Below, in pieces: positions 6,605 through 8,577 of a stretch of 8,577 nt of DNA. Both the position numbers and the translations under genes were made by a program. Every line of letters begins with the position of its first letter. The stretch's first letter is position 1. Source of the DNA: JBFJVD01 sp041624375. Its GTDB lineage: Bacteria > Chloroflexota > Anaerolineae > Anaerolineales > E44-bin32. Location of the stretch: the NCBI GenBank assembly GCA_041624375.1, contig JBFJVD010000127.1:1-8577 (forward strand), given 5' to 3'. The notes under the pieces were generated by a model, which saw only the letters and a program-made list of their open reading frames with translations, was not told the DNA's origin and ran no database searches.

Positions 6605-8392
6605 ATGACGCTGGATATTGCTCTCACCCTGCTCATCATCCTGGTGGCCCTGGTGCTGTTTGCGACAGAGAAGCTGCGCGTCGACGTCGTTGCTCTGCTG
6701 GTGCTGATCACCGTTGGCGTGCTGGGCCTGATTCCTCCGAAAGAGGTCTTTTCCGGGTTCTCGAACTCGGCCGTGATCACCGTTTGGGCAGTTTATATGG
6801 TCTCCGCCGGCTTATTCAGGACCGGGGTGGCAGATGCCATGGGACGCGGGATCCTCAGGATCGCGGGAGATCGAGAGCCCCGGCTGGTTGCGATCATCAT
6901 GCTGACGGTGGGTTTAATGTCGGCATTCATGAACAACGTCGGGGCGACGGCCATGCTGCTTCCCGCCGTCGTTGGGATCGCGCGCCAGACCAAGGTGCCC
7001 GTGTCGAAGCTGCTGATCCCCCTGGCCTTTGCGTCGCTGTTGGGCGGGAAGATGACTCTGATCGGAACCCCGGCCAATATCCTTGCAGCCGGAATACTTA
7101 CCGAGCGCGATCTACCGACCTTCAACTTCTTCGAGTTCACACCTATGGGAGTGGTCGTTCTGACGACGGGAATCCTATACATGGTGCTGATCGGACGGCG
7201 CTTCCTGCCCATCCGCGAGGGGGCCGGCGGGAAGGAGGAGGTCTATCGGCTGCGCGATTACATTACCGAGGTGCGCGTCTCCCCTGAGAGCTCATTGAAC
7301 GGCAAGACGCTGGTCGAGTCGCGACTTGGAAAGGACTACGACCTGACGGTATTGGCGATACAGCGCGAAAACGGCGACAAGCCTCCGGTGCATTGGGATA
7401 CGCAGATCAAGTCTGGGGATGTGCTGATGGTGGAGAGCTCGGCCTCGGACCTTTTCGCCGCTCGCCAAGCCCTAGGGCTCACAACCGAGGCTGAGCACAA
7501 GCTCGAACTCGACCAGCTGGAGGTCGGAGACGTTCAGGTCATCGAGGCCACATTGGCCCCCAACTCGCATATCGTCGGGAGTAGCCTACGCGAAGTGCGC
7601 TTTCGCGACCGCTACGGCTTCACGGCGCTTGCGATTTCGCGGCACGGGGAGGTCATCACCCAGCGGCTCCGAGACGTGCCGCTGCAATTCGGGGATGCAC
7701 TGCTCCTTCAGGGACCTGCGCGCCGGGTGTCGCAATTACAGGAGGGAAATGATTTTCTGGTCCTGGAGCCGATTGAGTCGGAGCAGTTGCGTCGGGACAA
7801 AGCCCCCATCGCAATTGGGGCGCTTGGATTGGCGATTGGCCTGGCCATCTTCGCCGGCTTCGAAATCTCGCTGGCCATGGTCATCGGCGCGATGGTCATG
7901 ATCCTGTCCGGCGCACTCACGATACAACAGGCCTATGAAAGCATTGACTGGCGGACTGTGTTCCTGGTGGCAGGGATGCTCCCCCTCGGCCTGGCCATGG
8001 AAGCTACCGGTACTGCCCGATTGCTCGCCGACCTCATGCTGAGCGTATTCGGACCACTTGGCCCGGTGGCGACGCTCGCGGGCATCTACCTCCTGGCCGC
8101 CCTGATCACGCAGCCGATGTCGAACGCTGCCGCCATGGTCCTGATCGTACCGATCGCCGTGGATACCGCTTTTGGACTGGGCGCAAATTACAAGACGTTT
8201 ACGATGGCGGTTGTGATCGGCGCCGCCACGAGCTTTCTCTCCCCAGTCGGCCACAAGGCAAATGTGCTGGTATTCGGACCAGGCGGCTACAAGTTCACCG
8301 ATTACGCCCGTGTGGGCGCGCTGCTGACGATCGCTCTGCTCATCGTGTCCATGATATTCCTGCCGATCTTCTGGCCACTGTTCCCCGAGTAG
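6605..8392 (+). CDS. SLC13/DASS-family permease with two RCK_C domains (copy 2)
   Basis: This is an integral membrane permease of 595 residues and a paralogue of the gene at 3499-5271. The first 200 residues align without a gap and are identical at about 137 positions by hand count; this also supports the start at 6605, despite a poor ribosome site. The layout is the same: N-terminal helices with MNNVGAT (109-115) and GTPAN (154-158), a cytoplasmic insert with two RCK_C domains (about 217-290 and 310-392, the second with REVRFRDRYG), and a C-terminal half with QPMSNAAAM (503-511) and SPVGHKAN (546-553). It has a slightly longer linker between the RCK domains. Changes inside or beside conserved motifs (GTPPN to GTPAN, EPMSNAAAT to QPMSNAAAM) and in the RCK domains allow a different substrate or ligand, but do not show one. 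The gene looks intact and ends the cluster. Substrate unknown. Confidence 0.92.
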   Translation: MTLDIALTLLIILVALVLFATEKLRVDVVALLVLITVGVLGLIPPKEVFSGFSNSAVITVWAVYMVSAGLFRTGVADAMGRGILRIAGDREPRLVAIIMLTVGLMSAFMNNVGATAMLLPAVVGIARQTKVPVSKLLIPLAFASLLGGKMTLIGTPANILAAGILTERDLPTFNFFEFTPMGVVVLTTGILYMVLIGRRFLPIREGAGGKEEVYRLRDYITEVRVSPESSLNGKTLVESRLGKDYDLTVLAIQRENGDKPPVHWDTQIKSGDVLMVESSASDLFAARQALGLTTEAEHKLELDQLEVGDVQVIEATLAPNSHIVGSSLREVRFRDRYGFTALAISRHGEVITQRLRDVPLQFGDALLLQGPARRVSQLQEGNDFLVLEPIESEQLRRDKAPIAIGALGLAIGLAIFAGFEISLAMVIGAMVMILSGALTIQQAYESIDWRTVFLVAGMLPLGLAMEATGTARLLADLMLSVFGPLGPVATLAGIYLLAALITQPMSNAAAMVLIVPIAVDTAFGLGANYKTFTMAVVIGAATSFLSPVGHKANVLVFGPGGYKFTDYARVGALLTIALLIVSMIFLPIFWPLFPE

Positions 8393-8435
8393 CGCGCCTT
8401 CGCAAGGCTGCAGGGACAATCTCCACCCTCGCAAG

Positions 8436-8460
8436 TTCACCCAGAGCCCGGCTTGGTGAA
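8436..8460 (+). terminator. Hairpin 44 bp after the second permease
   Basis: TTCACC (8436-8441) pairs with GGTGAA (8455-8460), with a 13-nt loop. Its position fits the end of the permease transcript, but no T-run follows, so intrinsic termination is doubtful; it may only protect the 3' end of the mRNA. Confidence 0.3.
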
Positions 8461-8465
8461 TGAGA

Positions 8466-8502
8466 GATCGCCAGAGCAGTCCCTAGGGGCAGCCTGGCGA
8501 TC
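8466..8502. repeat. Perfect 9-bp inverted repeat GATCGCCAG/CTGGCGATC
   Basis: GATCGCCAG (8466-8474) and CTGGCGATC (8494-8502) form a perfect stem around a 19-nt loop that contains the palindrome CCCTAGGG. An overlapping alternative stem exists: GGCAGC (8488-8493) with GCTGCC (8506-8511). The mutually exclusive pairings could act as a terminator, processing site or protein-binding site. No T-run follows, and no downstream gene is visible in the window. Confidence 0.4.
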
Positions 8503-8577
8503 CGAGCTGCCGGATGGTGAACGCAGGATCATGACCTGAAGGTCGTCGGCTCGCCCGCCCCCTGGACTGACCCATGA

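Noticed and set aside
6571..7287. A TTG-started frame placed well after the AGGAGG at 6554
   Set aside because: It overlaps the second permease in another frame, its translation looks random, and the permease frame aligns residue by residue with its paralogue.
7736..8440. A 234-residue open frame on the minus strand
   Set aside because: It is antisense to the second permease and has the same kind of shadow composition; no domain or ribosome site is seen.
1..8577. CRISPR array, insertion sequence or phage module
   Set aside because: There are no regularly spaced direct repeats, no transposase or integrase frame and no terminal inverted repeats; the decayed excisionase-like gene alone does not establish a mobile element.

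Overview
The window is GC-rich bacterial DNA, and every gene I can support lies on the + strand. No ribosomal or other phylogenetic marker is present, so I assign it only to a GC-rich bacterium with two-component signalling and a duplicated family of membrane permeases. The phylum is not resolved.

Region 1 (2-2316) is a two-component pair. A membrane-bound NarL/DegS-type histidine kinase is cut off at its 5' end by the window edge. It overlaps by 4 bp (ATGA) with a complete NarL/FixJ-family response regulator, so the two are translationally coupled and almost certainly cognate.

Region 2 (2317-3498) is about 1.2 kb without an intact gene. It holds a strong hairpin about 100 bp after the regulator, a second inverted repeat, an AT-rich patch with a weak promoter-like pair, and a decayed gene for a small excisionase/MerR-like helix-turn-helix protein. 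The last 390 bp hold nothing I recognise until a strong Shine-Dalgarno sequence before the next gene.

Region 3 (3499-8392) is a co-directional cluster built on one transporter family. In order it has an intact SLC13/DASS-type permease with two cytoplasmic RCK_C (TrkA-C) domains, a beta-class carbonic anhydrase homologue with all zinc and catalytic motif residues, a heavily deleted pseudogene of a third permease copy, and a second intact permease. The two intact permeases are about two-thirds identical over their first 200 residues (hand count 137/200). The pseudogene aligns with both at its start, has TAG exactly where the intact copies have Trp61, and keeps only about a third of the gene, including the C-terminus. 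The likely history is tandem duplication followed by loss of one copy. The carbonic anhydrase beside the permease suggests, but does not prove, handling of bicarbonate or a carboxylate whose metabolism releases or uses CO2.

Region 4 (8393-8577) is non-coding. It has two hairpin-forming inverted repeats and a stretch that resembles the anticodon-to-T-arm part of an initiator tRNA but does not fold as a complete tRNA.
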